Shown here one piece after another: positions 6,166 through 6,218 of a stretch of 6,218 nt of DNA. Position numbers and translations under genes: made by a program. The notes below the pieces were generated by a model that had not been told where the DNA came from, did not search any database, and saw only the letters and a program-made list of their open reading frames with translations. Source of the DNA: JAJBWD01 sp041670885 (GTDB lineage Bacteria; Bacillota; Clostridia; Clostridiales; Clostridiaceae); contig JBAXYJ010000178.1 of assembly GCA_041670885.1 (NCBI GenBank), forward strand, positions 1 through 6,218, written 5' to 3'. Within the stretch, counting starts at the first letter, position 1. Every line of letters begins with the position of its first letter.

Positions 6166-6218
6166 AATATCTCTCCTTTTTTCACAGTTGATGAAATTGA
6201 ATAATTTCTTTTTACAGC
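6166..6218 (-). promoter_or_regulatory. partial leuS leader with RBS
   Basis: Read on the minus strand, this 53-nt stretch carries AAAAGGAGAG (6180-6171), the leuS RBS. Further upstream is a weak 6-bp hairpin, GAAATT (6208-6203) and AATTTC (6198-6193) with a 4-nt loop. No clear -10/-35 pair, T-box sequence or U-run terminator is visible, so the promoter and any tRNA-sensing leader, common for leuS in Firmicutes, must lie beyond the window edge. Confidence 0.5.

Noticed and set aside
6166..6218. T-box riboswitch upstream of leuS
   Set aside because: T-box leaders are common for this gene in Firmicutes, but the 53 nt present show neither the conserved T-box sequence nor a U-run terminator. It may lie outside the window.

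Overview
The window is low-GC DNA with strong AGGAGG-type ribosome binding sites, frequent ATA (Ile) and AGA/AGG (Arg) codons, and hairpin-plus-U-run terminators. Together with the protein types (an 812-residue LeuRS without the Leu-specific insertion, a RelQ-type alarmone synthetase, and a CoA-disulfide-reductase/rhodanese fusion) this points to an anaerobic member of the Firmicutes, most likely Clostridia. The genus cannot be read from the sequence. There are no mobile elements, tRNAs, rRNAs or CRISPR arrays. Four genes fill almost all of the window.

Layout. (1) Bases 55-2796 (+) form a two-gene operon: a 94-residue ArsR-family repressor followed after 15 nt by an 813-residue fusion protein. 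The fusion joins a CoA-disulfide/persulfide reductase (FAD, NAD(P)H), a rhodanese, a TusA-like sulfur carrier and a DsrE2-like domain. A perfect 11-bp hairpin with seven Ts closes the operon. (2) Bases 2898-3689 (+) hold relQ, a small (p)ppGpp synthetase, alone between two terminators. (3) Bases 3727-6165 (-) hold leuS, convergent with relQ; a symmetrical hairpin between the two stop codons can terminate both. The start of leuS lies 53 nt from the window edge, so its promoter and any leader RNA are mostly outside.

How the genes fit together. The first operon looks like a reactive-sulfur module. The reductase would reduce CoA persulfide, CoA disulfide or polysulfide at Cys44, and the rhodanese (Cys512), TusA (Cys582) and DsrE2 (Cys774) modules could pass sulfane sulfur along one polypeptide. 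The ArsR protein lacks the CxC metal site of classical metalloregulators but has three cysteines (25, 36, 44), so a thiol or persulfide signal is plausible though unproven. relQ and leuS both bear on amino-acid supply (alarmone synthesis and Leu-tRNA charging), but they are convergent and separately terminated, so the adjacency need not be functional.

Most notable is the four-module sulfur-relay enzyme with its own Cys-containing regulator. Its TusA-DsrE2 junction carries a G7 run and an Ala-codon hexamer repeat that forms an 18-bp palindrome. Each module belongs to a known family, and similar fusions probably exist in other Firmicutes, so it is under-characterised rather than unprecedented.
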